A stretch of 64,000 nt of DNA from an uncultured Clostridia bacterium (GTDB taxonomy: Bacteria; Bacillota; Clostridia; UMGS1883). Below, piece after piece: positions 6,696 through 14,410 of the stretch (position 1 is its first letter; every line of letters starts with the position of its first letter). The stretch spans positions 1-64,000 of the forward strand of contig CANQRB010000010.1 of assembly GCA_947626145.1 (NCBI GenBank), written 5' to 3'. The notes under the pieces are model-generated. The model was given only the letters and a program-made list of their open reading frames with translations. It made no database searches and was not told the DNA's origin. Both the position numbers and the translations under genes were made by a program.

Positions 6696-7718
6696 TTATA
6701 CGGTTACCCTTCCCGCCAGAATGTCCTTATAGTCGGCCAGGTTTTGGCGGAGCAGTGCCGGAGTGTCCAGCCCGTAGGGACATTTTGTCCTGCAGCGGCC
6801 GCAGTTAAGGCAGTTTTCGATGTTCAGCATCTTTTTCTGCGCCTCCTCGGTCAGCCAGCCGGCGGAGGGACTGCGGCGGATGAGCTGGGACATACGGGCG
6901 CAGTTGTTTATCTCTATTCCCGCCGGGCAGGGCATACAGTAGCCGCAGCCCCGGCAGAAGCTGCCTATAAGCTCCTTCCTGTCCTTGTCGATGACCGCCC
7001 CGAGCTCCGGCGTCAGCCGCGGCGGGCTGTCCATATAGCTCAGAAACTCGTCAAGCTCCTTCTCCCGCTGTACGCCCCAGATAGGCAGAACGTTGCCGAA
7101 CTGATCCAGCCATGCGAAGGCCGCGTCGGACTTTGTGATAAGGCCGCCGGAAAGGGCCTTCATGGCGATGAAGCCCACGTTTTTCTCTTTGCACAGCTTT
7201 ACAAGCTCAATGTCCCTGTCTGTCGCAAGGTAGCAGAAGGGGAATTGCAGTGTCTCGTACAGGCCGGAGCGCACGGCCTCCTCTGCCACATTGAGGCGGT
7301 GGTTGGTGATGCCGATGTGACGTATCTTTCCCTGCTCCTTCGCCTCGAGCATGGCCTCGTAAAGGCCCGAACCGTCGCCGGGCCTGGGACAGAAGGCGGG
7401 ATTGTGGAACTGGTATATGTCAATGTAGTCGGTTTTCAGCATTTCAAGGCTGGTCTCCAGCTCCCTCCAAAAGGCCTCCGGCGTTGCGGCTCCGGTCTTT
7501 GTGGAGATGTGAATTTTGTCCCTCACGTCAGAGAGCGCAAGGCCGATTTTCTTTTCGCTGTCGGAGTAGTAGCGGGCAGTGTCAAAAAAGGTTATGCCGT
7601 TTTCGTAAGCCTTTCGCAGCAATTTGGCCGCGTATTCCTCGCTCACCCGCTGTATCGGCAGGGCGCCGAAGGCGTTTTTGGGCGAGGTTATTCCTGTTTT
7701 ACCCAATGTGACCGTCAT
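6696..7718 (-). CDS. Aldo/keto reductase with C-terminal 4Fe-4S domain
   Basis: 340 residues. The N-terminal (beta/alpha)8 barrel of the aldo-keto reductase family includes the catalytic region 'FFDTARYYSDSEKKIG' (Asp and Tyr of the tetrad), 'STKTGA' (Lys) and 'IDIYQFHNP' (His). About residues 255-315 add a ferredoxin-like module with two cysteine clusters, 'CRGCGYCMPCPAGIEI' and 'CLNCGRCRTKCPYGL', enough for two 4Fe-4S clusters. This architecture is common in anaerobes and implies electron input other than, or in addition to, NAD(P)H. The substrate is unknown. It follows the sfsA and GNAT genes in the same direction with a 9-base gap. Confidence 0.93.
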   Translation of the reverse strand: MTVTLGKTGITSPKNAFGALPIQRVSEEYAAKLLRKAYENGITFFDTARYYSDSEKKIGLALSDVRDKIHISTKTGAATPEAFWRELETSLEMLKTDYIDIYQFHNPAFCPRPGDGSGLYEAMLEAKEQGKIRHIGITNHRLNVAEEAVRSGLYETLQFPFCYLATDRDIELVKLCKEKNVGFIAMKALSGGLITKSDAAFAWLDQFGNVLPIWGVQREKELDEFLSYMDSPPRLTPELGAVIDKDRKELIGSFCRGCGYCMPCPAGIEINNCARMSQLIRRSPSAGWLTEEAQKKMLNIENCLNCGRCRTKCPYGLDTPALLRQNLADYKDILAGRVTV

Positions 7719-7727
7719 TTTTATCCC

Positions 7728-8189
7728 TCACTTCGCATAATAAACTATGTCCATTCCATCCATTATATTGTCGATCCGTCCGGTTTTAACGTAGCCCAGC
7801 CGCTCGTAAAAGCGGCACAGGCCGTCCTCCTGAAGAACGGTGTCCACCTGCCACGTCCTGGCCGCCGGATATTTGGCTTCCGCCAGCCGTATGGCCATCT
7901 GGCCGTAACCCTGCCGCTGATGCTCCGGAAGAATGTATATCCGCTTTATCTTGCAGCGGTCGCCGTAGTTGAATATGCGCAGGCCGCCTATGGGCTCGCC
8001 GTCAAGGCAGATGAAATAATAGTCCGAGCCGGGCTCCAAAAGCCGGGCCCTGACGCGCTCGGGCTTTTCCGCGCCGGGACTGTACTCGTAATCGTGATAC
8101 TTGTCCAGAAGGGCTTCAAATGCTTTTATCTGCATATCGTAGAGCAGCGCCCAATCGTCAAAGCCGGCTTTTCTTAAGGTTACAGCCAT
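7728..8189 (-). CDS. GNAT-family N-acetyltransferase
   Basis: About 153 residues with a complete GNAT fold. 'CLDGEPIGGLRIF' is beta4, 'IKRIYILPEHQRQGYGQMAI' carries the acetyl-CoA pyrophosphate-binding Q/R-x-x-G-x-G/A motif, and 'RFYERLGYVKTG' is the C-terminal motif. I place the start at 8189 because GGAGG lies 7 bases upstream, while the in-frame ATG at 8195, overlapping the sfsA stop, would leave one base. It is coupled to sfsA. The acceptor substrate cannot be read from the sequence. Confidence 0.9.
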   Translation of the reverse strand: MAVTLRKAGFDDWALLYDMQIKAFEALLDKYHDYEYSPGAEKPERVRARLLEPGSDYYFICLDGEPIGGLRIFNYGDRCKIKRIYILPEHQRQGYGQMAIRLAEAKYPAARTWQVDTVLQEDGLCRFYERLGYVKTGRIDNIMDGMDIVYYAK

Positions 8190-8191
8190 GT

Positions 8192-8878
8192 TCATTCCTC
8201 CAGTTCTGTCGCTATAAAATCGTCAATTTCAAGTGTGTCGGGAGTGACGCGGCACTTCACGCAGGAGACCCGTACTCCGCTTTTTGCCGCCAGCGCCAAC
8301 GCTTCGGCAAATTCGGGGTGTGTCGTCCGGTTGGGCCGGAACAGCCGCGCCCGCTCCATCTGGGCCACGAAGAACACATGGGCCTCATAGCCCTCGGCGG
8401 CACAGTCCATTAGCTCCCGCAGGTGCTTTAAGCCCCGCTCCGTGGGTGCGTCGGGGAACATTACGACCCCGTTGTCCTCAAGGGTCACGCCCTTGACCTC
8501 CACAAAAATCTTCCGCCCCTCACTCTCGATATAAAAGTCGAAGCGGGAATTTTTGTACTGGCGCTCGGGCCTTATCAGGCTCGGAACGCCGAAAAACCCG
8601 CTCTTTGCGGCCCATTCGCCAAAGACCCTGTTAGGGGCCTGACTGTCCATATTTATCAATATATCATTTTTATATACTGCTGTCAAATCATATTTTGTTT
8701 TGCGGGCCGGATTTTCCGCCCGTTGGAGAAAGACTCTCGAGCCGGGCGTCAGCAGCTCCCTGCACCGTCCGGTGTTTTTCACGTGACAGACCTGCCGCTC
8801 GCCGCTGATCGTCACGTTTGCGATAAATCTGTTTGGACGGGACAGGAAAATTCCCTCGATAACGTCATTGTAAACCAC
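8192..8878 (-). CDS. sfsA: SfsA-family DNA/RNA nuclease-like protein
   Basis: 228 residues. Family landmarks are an N-terminal OB-like part ('RFIANVTI', 'CHVKNTGRCRELL'), 'AVYKNDILINMDSQAPNRVF', 'SRFDFYIESEGRKIFVEVKGVTL' (a D...ExK nuclease-type core) and 'FPDAPTERGLKHLREL'. SfsA was first described as a sugar fermentation stimulation factor and binds nucleic acids; its cellular role is not settled. The GTG start at 8878 follows a GGGAGG-containing stretch and lies downstream of a clear promoter (8902-8930). Confidence 0.95.
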   Translation of the reverse strand: MVYNDVIEGIFLSRPNRFIANVTISGERQVCHVKNTGRCRELLTPGSRVFLQRAENPARKTKYDLTAVYKNDILINMDSQAPNRVFGEWAAKSGFFGVPSLIRPERQYKNSRFDFYIESEGRKIFVEVKGVTLEDNGVVMFPDAPTERGLKHLRELMDCAAEGYEAHVFFVAQMERARLFRPNRTTHPEFAEALALAAKSGVRVSCVKCRVTPDTLEIDDFIATELEE

Positions 8879-8901
8879 GCTCCGGCCCTCCCTTCCGTTT
8901 T

Positions 8902-8930
8902 ATTTTACCACAGCTTTACTAAAAAGGCAA
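8902..8930 (-). promoter_or_regulatory. Promoter of sfsA-GNAT-aldo/keto reductase
   Basis: TTGCCT (8925-8930), 17 bp, TAAAAT (8902-8907) on the minus strand, 24 bases before the GTG start. It is divergent from the antitoxin promoter at 8946-8974. Confidence 0.65.
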
Positions 8931-8945
8931 GAGAAAATTTCGGTG

Positions 8946-8974
8946 TTGACAATAGTTGAAAATAATGATATAAT
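8946..8974 (+). promoter_or_regulatory. Promoter of the Phd/YefM-like gene
   Basis: Perfect TTGACA (8946-8951) and TATAAT (8969-8974) with a 17-bp spacer. The surrounding repeat of GTTGACAA/AGTTGAAA could be an antitoxin operator, but this is only a suggestion. Confidence 0.85.
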
Positions 8975-9000
8975 ATATACAAGTTAGAGGAGGTATTATT

Positions 9001-9252
9001 ATGCCAACCGTCAGACCAAGCGCGGAACTCGGAAAGAATTACAACGAAATTTCAGATCTGTGTCATCGATGTGCCGATCCGGTTTTCATAACACGAAACG
9101 GCAAAAGCGATTTGGCAATTATGAGCATAGAAGCATACGAAAATTTGTGCGGCCGTCGTGAGCTCTATGGTCTCATTGGCGAGGGTCTGGCAGACGAAAA
9201 GGCGGCTAAGACCATAGGTCTTGACAAAGCCTTTCCTATACGGAAAGCGTAA
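9001..9252 (+). CDS. Phd/YefM-family antitoxin, no toxin next to it
   Basis: 83 residues. The N-terminal DNA-binding fold of type II antitoxins is clear: 'RPSAELGKNYNEIS', 'DPVFITRNGKSDLAIMSIEAYENL'. These proteins normally bind their own promoter and neutralise a RelE/ParE/Doc-type toxin with the C-terminus. Here the next gene, 34 bases on, is a secreted phospholipase-like protein, and the upstream gene is sfsA in the opposite direction, so no toxin is linked. The C-terminus ('KTIGLDKAFPIRKA') is short. An AGAGGAGG site precedes the ATG. It may be a solitary regulator or the remainder of a pair. Confidence 0.88.
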   Translation: MPTVRPSAELGKNYNEISDLCHRCADPVFITRNGKSDLAIMSIEAYENLCGRRELYGLIGEGLADEKAAKTIGLDKAFPIRKA

Positions 9253-9286
9253 TTGGATGCAGATTTTAAAGTAAGGAGAGAATAAA

Positions 9287-11662
9287 ATGAAAACAAAATT
9301 CATGATGATATTGACCGTTCTCATGCTGACCTTTGCCGTCGCCCACGCGGAGGGCAGCGGGGAATGGTTCTTTAAAAACAACGTTGACAACGACGCCCGC
9401 CTCATTGAGCTGCACATGCTTGGGGCCCACGACGCCTTTACCGCCGGACTGAACGATAATTCCGATCCGGACGCGGCGGGAATGAAGCTGGGCGATGATG
9501 GCAGTACGGCGGCCGGCAGTTTTTTATGGGAATATGGGCTTGTCGTCTATTCCCGCGCTCAGGAGGCCGATGTGGAAACCATGCTGAACAGCGGTGTCCG
9601 CTATTTTGACGTGCGCCTGTCCCGCTATAAGGACGACGGGGAGTTTTACACCACTCACGGGCGCATCTCGGACAAATTCACCGGCCCCGACGGCATAGCG
9701 AGGAAAATTGCCGCGTGGGCCGAAAAGCACCCCGGCGAGCTTATCGTGCTGGACTTCCAGAGCCTTTTCGATATCCAGTCCGACAACGGCGGCGCCACTC
9801 AGAAGTCCTGGACCGACCTCATGAGCAAGCTGACCGCCGACGGCATCGCCAAATATGTACATACAAATAATGGCAGCATAAACGCTCTGACCTACGGCGG
9901 CCTTACCGGCAACGGCACACAGCCGGCCATTGTTCTCTTCGGTCAGGTCACGGGCTCATGGGCGGACAGCCGATTTATCAACCGCCGCGACGAGGACGGC
10001 TATCTCCGTTCCAACTGGACACAGCAGAGCAGCTATGACAAGATGCGCGCCAAGCTGGCGGAGGAGATCGACGAGCTGCAAAAAAACAGCGACAAATATT
10101 TTTACAAGCTCCGCATAATGCAGGCCCAGACCACAGGCGAGCACCTCATCAACGACGCAAAAAAGAATAATATAAGTATTCTCACCGATCCGGACTACGA
10201 CGCGTGGAGCGAGCTTTTGCCTGTTCTGATGGTGGACAACGCCACTACCGACGCCGGGGACTTCAACGCCAGGGCCGTTGACCTGCTGGCGAAGAAAAAC
10301 CGTGAGTACACTCCCGGCGTATATAAGGCCGTGGACGGGAATTACACCCTCACCGGCAGCAACGACAATGTGCCGCTCGGTGCAAAATTCACCGCCGAAA
10401 GGGAGGGCGACGTCCTCACCCTTGGCGGGGAAATAACCGGCGATATGACCCTTATCGTCAAGTCGGAGGGCAAAAAACAGCGGCTTTACAGGGACGGCAG
10501 CCTCCTTGGCGAGACCGGCAGCGACGGCCTGCTACGGGCGAAAATAACATCCCTCGGCGAGTATACCCTCACCGACACTGAGGAGAACGTTGATTTTGCG
10601 GTGACGCTCCCGCTGCTGCGCTACGGCTTTACTGACGGCCTTACGGACGTTACCGGCAACGGCCTTGACGGCGAAGCGGTCGGCAGTCCGACGGTCGCCG
10701 ATGGCATGGCCGGTCTGACCCCCGGAAACGTGATAAAGCTGCCCGCCGGTCTGACAAAGCACATGAAGGAATACACCGTCACGGCGTGGGTAAACCTCAA
10801 CGGCTCTCAAAGCAACACCCGTTTCTTTGACATAGGGCGTCATCAGCGCTCCAATGTTTTCGGCGAGGCCGGCACGGATAAGGTTTCGTCAGCCACCAAA
10901 TTCGGCGAAACCGTACGGGCACAGGGCAAGGGCCTGAGCACCGGCGTCTGGGTCCCGATCGCCGCACAGTACAAGGATGGAAAATTCACCCTGTATGTTG
11001 ACGGGAAGAAGGTTACCGAAACCGCCAACGATTCCAGAAATTCCGCTCCCGTGCTCATTGAGGACTACTTCAACCCTAACGGCAGCTTTATAGGCCGCAC
11101 CATGTGGTACGCTTTTAACGAAAATCCCAACGAAAACCCCGACATCAACGGAAAGATCGCCGACTTCCGCATATATGACAGTGCGATTTCAGCGGACGAG
11201 ATCGCCCGTCTGGCCCGTACTCCGCAGAAGAAATATATCGACATCGACACCGGCAGCGAAATCCGGCCGGCCGATACTCTCGACGTTCCTTCGGCATACA
11301 GCGGCGTTGCCTTCCCGGAGACGCTGGGCGAATACAAGCTGGTAAGCTTTGAGAACGTGACCGATATGGCCGGTTCCTCCGACGCGGTAGGGTATTATTC
11401 TTCCTCCGCCCGTCCGGGCGACAGCCTTGTGATAACCCGTGAAGGCGATTCGGCCCGGGCTGTTCTTTCCCTTGCGGAGGAAAGACCCGGTGCGGCGCTC
11501 ATTCTGGCCGTATATAAGGACGGCGCCCTTGTTTCGGTGAAGCTTGCCGACGTGAGCGGCCTCAACGCCGAGCTGACGGCCGACGCCCCCGAGGGCACAA
11601 CGGTCAAGGCCTTCCTTTGGGATAAGAAGTCGATTCGGCCCATAATGTACGCGGCGGAATAA
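9287..11662 (+). CDS. Secreted PI-PLC-like protein with LamG domain
   Basis: 791 residues. A signal peptide (1-21, ending AHA) is followed by a phosphatidylinositol-specific phospholipase C X-type domain (about 30-340). Its two catalytic histidines can be placed in 'MLGAHDAF' (about 46) and 'YTTHGRISD' (about 124); 'RYFDVRLSRYKDD' supplies the conserved Asp/Arg. Residues about 444-645 form a LamG/concanavalin-like jelly roll ('EYTVTAWVNLNG', 'FTLYVDGKKV', 'GKIADFRIYDSAIS'). The C-terminus (about 710-791, 'ALILAVYKDGALVSVK' to 'VKAFLWDKKS') is an Ig-like module often seen on secreted clostridial polysaccharide-degrading proteins. It probably acts outside the cell on inositol phospholipids or glycans, but activity is inferred. 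Confidence 0.85.
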   Translation: MKTKFMMILTVLMLTFAVAHAEGSGEWFFKNNVDNDARLIELHMLGAHDAFTAGLNDNSDPDAAGMKLGDDGSTAAGSFLWEYGLVVYSRAQEADVETMLNSGVRYFDVRLSRYKDDGEFYTTHGRISDKFTGPDGIARKIAAWAEKHPGELIVLDFQSLFDIQSDNGGATQKSWTDLMSKLTADGIAKYVHTNNGSINALTYGGLTGNGTQPAIVLFGQVTGSWADSRFINRRDEDGYLRSNWTQQSSYDKMRAKLAEEIDELQKNSDKYFYKLRIMQAQTTGEHLINDAKKNNISILTDPDYDAWSELLPVLMVDNATTDAGDFNARAVDLLAKKNREYTPGVYKAVDGNYTLTGSNDNVPLGAKFTAEREGDVLTLGGEITGDMTLIVKSEGKKQRLYRDGSLLGETGSDGLLRAKITSLGEYTLTDTEENVDFAVTLPLLRYGFTDGLTDVTGNGLDGEAVGSPTVADGMAGLTPGNVIKLPAGLTKHMKEYTVTAWVNLNGSQSNTRFFDIGRHQRSNVFGEAGTDKVSSATKFGETVRAQGKGLSTGVWVPIAAQYKDGKFTLYVDGKKVTETANDSRNSAPVLIEDYFNPNGSFIGRTMWYAFNENPNENPDINGKIADFRIYDSAISADEIARLARTPQKKYIDIDTGSEIRPADTLDVPSAYSGVAFPETLGEYKLVSFENVTDMAGSSDAVGYYSSSARPGDSLVITREGDSARAVLSLAEERPGAALILAVYKDGALVSVKLADVSGLNAELTADAPEGTTVKAFLWDKKSIRPIMYAAE

Positions 11663-11671
11663 TGATTTATA

Positions 11672-12016
11672 CTAATCCTTGGTAAAAACCGGACATTCGC
11701 AACGGCCTTTTTCGTGTCAAACAAGGAAGGGGCCAAAAAGACTGCCGCGAATTGATGATTTTAATTAGAAATTGGTATAAGGTAACAATGACAGACGCCA
11801 TAAAGCCTTCCCCTTTGAGGGGAAGGTGGCACGAAGTGCCGGATGAGGTGTAGGATGCGAAGCATCCGTTATACGTTTACGATTACACTAACGCCGCACA
11901 GCGGCTACACCTCATCAGTCGGCTTCGCCGACAGCTTCCCCTCGAGGGGAAGCCTTTTTAATCTGTCATTGTTACAATAATAAACTCGCATATTTATGTT
12001 TTTTATTTGGGATTAG
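11672..12016. mobile_element. MITE family 1, copy A (variant, 345 bp)
   Basis: This copy shares the core of copies B and C: CCTTCCCC-loop-GGGGAAGG hairpin, GGCACGAAGTGCC hairpin, GGATGAGGTGTA / TACACCTCATC arms and the closing AGCTTCCCCTCGAGGGGAAGCC hairpin. It ends in GGGATTAG like copy B. The left side is longer: CTAATCC at 11672 is followed by about 85 bp absent from the other copies, then a second, inverted copy of the arm sequence GGTAACAATGACAG normally found at the right end. It is therefore a rearranged or nested copy. It lies between the PI-PLC gene and the aroE-aroK terminator. Confidence 0.8.
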
Positions 12017-12035
12017 TTAAAGCAAAGACACTAAA

Positions 12036-12060
12036 AGAGGGCACGTGTGCCCTCTTTTTT
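12036..12060. terminator. Bidirectional terminator
   Basis: AGAGGGCAC-GT-GTGCCCTCT with TTTTTT on the plus side and TTTTAG on the other. It serves the PI-PLC transcript and the convergent aroE-aroK operon. Confidence 0.85.
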
Positions 12061-12081
12061 GTTATTTGGTTGACAAACATA

Positions 12082-13410
12082 TCAAAATTTATCCGAATTC
12101 ATAACGGTGTCTATTATTTTTTTCGCGCTCTGGTTGGGATACATATTGCTCACGTCTATCGTGTAGTCACAGTTTGAATAGTAGGGCTCCCGATAGTCCA
12201 GCATGGCCTCAATTTCCGGACGGGACTTGCCCTTGAGCAGAGGCCGGTTGGTATCGCCAGCCGTGTTGCGCAGTATCTTTTCCACGTCGGCCTTCAGACG
12301 GAAGACATAGCAGCTCTCCCGCAGGAGGTCGATATTCTCCCGACGCAGCACCGCCCCGCCGCCCAATGAGATTATAACTCCCCTGAGTCGGCTCAGTTCA
12401 CGGATGCAGCGGCTCTCAATGTCACGGAAGCCGGATTCTCCTTCTTTGTCGAAGATTTCCGGAATGGTCATGCCGGTGGTTTTTACGATGTAGTCGTCGC
12501 AGTCTATGAGCTCGCAGCCTGTCATCTGGGCCAGCTCACGGCCTACGGCGCTTTTGCCGCAGCCCATGAAGCCCGTCAGCACTATGCTGCGGTTCATCTC
12601 GAGCCGACGGAACAGCTTTTCGATTATGTCGTCGCTCACCTTTGTCTGGGTGAAAAGCTCAAAGGCTATGACCGCCTGATAGATGAGCATACCGATGCCG
12701 CCGACGGTCTTAAAGCCCTTTTTGGCGGCAAGCCCCAAAAAGGCGGTCTCTCTCGGACAGAAAACTATGTCACAGACCACGCAGTCCGGAGCCAGCGAGT
12801 CGAAGTCCGTAAAGGGTGTGGCGTCGGACTTCATGCCCACCGAAGTGGCGTTGATGAGTATCTGGGCGCCCTCGGCGCCGTCCGCCGCACTGATACGGCA
12901 GTCGTGGAGGGAGTTGGCCAGATGCTCCGCTCTGGAGCGAGTTCGGTTGACTATCCCAACCTTTGCCGCACCGTTTTCCAGCACTGCGCTGGCGACGCCC
13001 CGGGCGGCTCCCCCCGCGCCGAGTATGACCACGTTTTTACCGCCGACGCTTACGCCGCTGCGGGCGAGGCTGGCGATAAAGCCGGGAGCGTCGGTGTTGT
13101 AGCCCATAAGCCGGCCGGCGCGGTTGACCACGGTGTTTACCGCGCCTGTTTTCATGGCGTAGTTGTCCACCTCGTCGCAGAGCCGGAGAACCTCCTCCTT
13201 GTGGGGTATCGTCACATTCAGTCCTCTGATGCCCAGCGCCCGAACGCCCCTTATTGCGTCCGGCAGATTTTCCGGAAGCACATGATAGGCGCAGTAAAAG
13301 TAGTTCATTTCCAGACAGTCAAGAATGAAATTGTGTATTTCCGGCGAGACAGAGTGGGCGACCGGATGGCCGATAACTCCCAGAGGCAAGGTCTTTGCTG
13401 TTATGTTCAT
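12082..13410 (-). CDS. aroE-aroK: Shikimate dehydrogenase - shikimate kinase fusion
   Basis: 442 residues with two enzymes in one chain. Residues 1-270 are shikimate dehydrogenase: 'GHPVAHSVSPEIHN' (substrate site), 'NVTIPHKE' with the catalytic Lys, 'GYNTDAPGF', 'VVILGAGGAARGV' (NADP-binding loop) and 'NATSVGM'. Residues 272-442 are shikimate kinase: Walker A 'GFMGCGKSAVGREL', 'DCDDYI', 'FRDIESR', 'SLGGGAVL' and the LID 'NTAGDTNRPLL'. They catalyse steps 4 and 5 of the shikimate pathway (3-dehydroshikimate to shikimate to shikimate-3-phosphate). The junction around 'EKLFRRLEMNRSIVLTGF' still shows an internal Met, so the fusion looks recent or simple. It overlaps yqeG by 4 bases. Confidence 0.96.
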   Translation of the reverse strand: MNITAKTLPLGVIGHPVAHSVSPEIHNFILDCLEMNYFYCAYHVLPENLPDAIRGVRALGIRGLNVTIPHKEEVLRLCDEVDNYAMKTGAVNTVVNRAGRLMGYNTDAPGFIASLARSGVSVGGKNVVILGAGGAARGVASAVLENGAAKVGIVNRTRSRAEHLANSLHDCRISAADGAEGAQILINATSVGMKSDATPFTDFDSLAPDCVVCDIVFCPRETAFLGLAAKKGFKTVGGIGMLIYQAVIAFELFTQTKVSDDIIEKLFRRLEMNRSIVLTGFMGCGKSAVGRELAQMTGCELIDCDDYIVKTTGMTIPEIFDKEGESGFRDIESRCIRELSRLRGVIISLGGGAVLRRENIDLLRESCYVFRLKADVEKILRNTAGDTNRPLLKGKSRPEIEAMLDYREPYYSNCDYTIDVSNMYPNQSAKKIIDTVMNSDKF

Positions 13411-13913
13411 TTTATCATACCTTTTAATTTCAGATATAAGAGTATGGGCTTTTCGAGTAACCGTTTAAAGGCGATAAAGGCCCCCTCGCCGCCCCTGTGT
13501 ATCGGCTTGAGCAGTACGGCGTAGCAGCCCGCCCGCCGGGCGCCCCATACGTCGGTGAAGATCTGATCTCCGGCGGCGGCGGTGCGCTCCGGCGGCAGGC
13601 CCATGATTTCGGCCGCCTTGACGTAGCCATTTGCGGCGGGCTTGAAAGCGTCCCACACAAAATCGTGTATGCCTGTTTTTTCACAAAAGGCTGCCACCCG
13701 TGGGCGGCGGTTGTTGGACACAACGCACGTTTTTACGCCCGCGGCCCTGTATTCCGACAGGAGGGCCATGACGTCGGGGGTGGGTAGGGGGACGTTGTGG
13801 CCGGTAAGGGTGTTGTCGATGTCCAGGATAACTCCGCCCAAGCCCCGTTCCTTCAGGTATTGAGGGGTTATTTCCAGAATTGACCCAAGACAGTCCTGGG
13901 GGATAAGGTTCAT
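13407..13913 (-). CDS. yqeG: YqeG-family HAD IIIA phosphatase
   Basis: 168 residues. HAD motif I is 'LDIDNTLTGHN' (nucleophile and acid Asp), motif II 'VVSNNR', and motif III/IV 'AAAGDQIFTDVWGARRAG'. The 'EITPQYLKERGLGGVILDIDNTL' opening is typical of YqeG. Family substrates are phosphorylated metabolites; the precise one is uncertain. In Firmicutes yqeG is often beside aroE, as here. I take the ATG at 13913 over an upstream TTG at 13922, though the ribosome site is weak for both. Confidence 0.9.
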   Translation of the reverse strand: MNLIPQDCLGSILEITPQYLKERGLGGVILDIDNTLTGHNVPLPTPDVMALLSEYRAAGVKTCVVSNNRRPRVAAFCEKTGIHDFVWDAFKPAANGYVKAAEIMGLPPERTAAAGDQIFTDVWGARRAGCYAVLLKPIHRGGEGAFIAFKRLLEKPILLYLKLKGMIK

Positions 13914-13952
13914 GTTCCGCAAAGCCTCGTTTCCCGAATAAATGTCAGTCCC

Positions 13953-14222
13953 TTACCTGGACGCGTCGCTCTGAGCCAGTTTGGCGGCGATTTTTTTCGC
14001 GCAGCTCACACAAACTCCGGTGTCGCCGAGCATATCGCCGGTGTCGCCGCACACCGAGCAGCTGAGGTTGGACTTCCTGAGTTCGATCTTATTGCCCTTG
14101 AGGTTGATGTCAATGACAGTTTCGTGGGTTATACCCAGCTTGTTGCGCATCTCCTGAGGGATAACTATACGTCCCATGTTGTCAACACGTCTGCAAATCA
14201 TACCTGTTACCTTCGCTTTCAT
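13953..14222 (-). CDS. AbrB/SpoVT-type regulator with zinc ribbon
   Basis: 89 residues. The N-terminal swapped-hairpin DNA-binding domain reads 'GMICRRVDNMGRIVIPQEMRNKLGI', the standard AbrB/MazE signature. Residues about 54-80 carry two CxxC pairs, 'CSVCGD' and 'CVSCAKK', forming a small zinc ribbon that classical AbrB lacks. It probably acts as a transition-state-type transcription regulator. It has its own perfect promoter, whose spacer region holds TGTCA/TGACA repeats that could be an autoregulatory site. It lies just upstream of yqeG-aroE-aroK in the same direction and may be co-transcribed. Confidence 0.9.
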   Translation of the reverse strand: MKAKVTGMICRRVDNMGRIVIPQEMRNKLGITHETVIDINLKGNKIELRKSNLSCSVCGDTGDMLGDTGVCVSCAKKIAAKLAQSDASR

Positions 14223-14265
14223 TTTTATTTTTTGTGGGGGCCGCAGCCCGACTCCCCGCGCCTAA

Positions 14266-14294
14266 ATTATATTACATTTTTCACCATTTGTCAA
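14266..14294 (-). promoter_or_regulatory. Promoter of the AbrB-type gene
   Basis: Perfect TTGACA (14289-14294) and TATAAT (14266-14271) with a 17-bp spacer on the minus strand. TTGTCAGG and TTGACAAA flank the -35. Confidence 0.9.
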
Positions 14295-14410
14295 TACTTA
14301 CCTGACAAAAAATGTACTTTTTTTGTCAATGAAAGACAGAAGCTTTAACCATTTTTTGTAAAGTGAACGGGTCGGTTCCCCGCTGTGCAGACAGAGGAAG
14401 CTTTACATCG

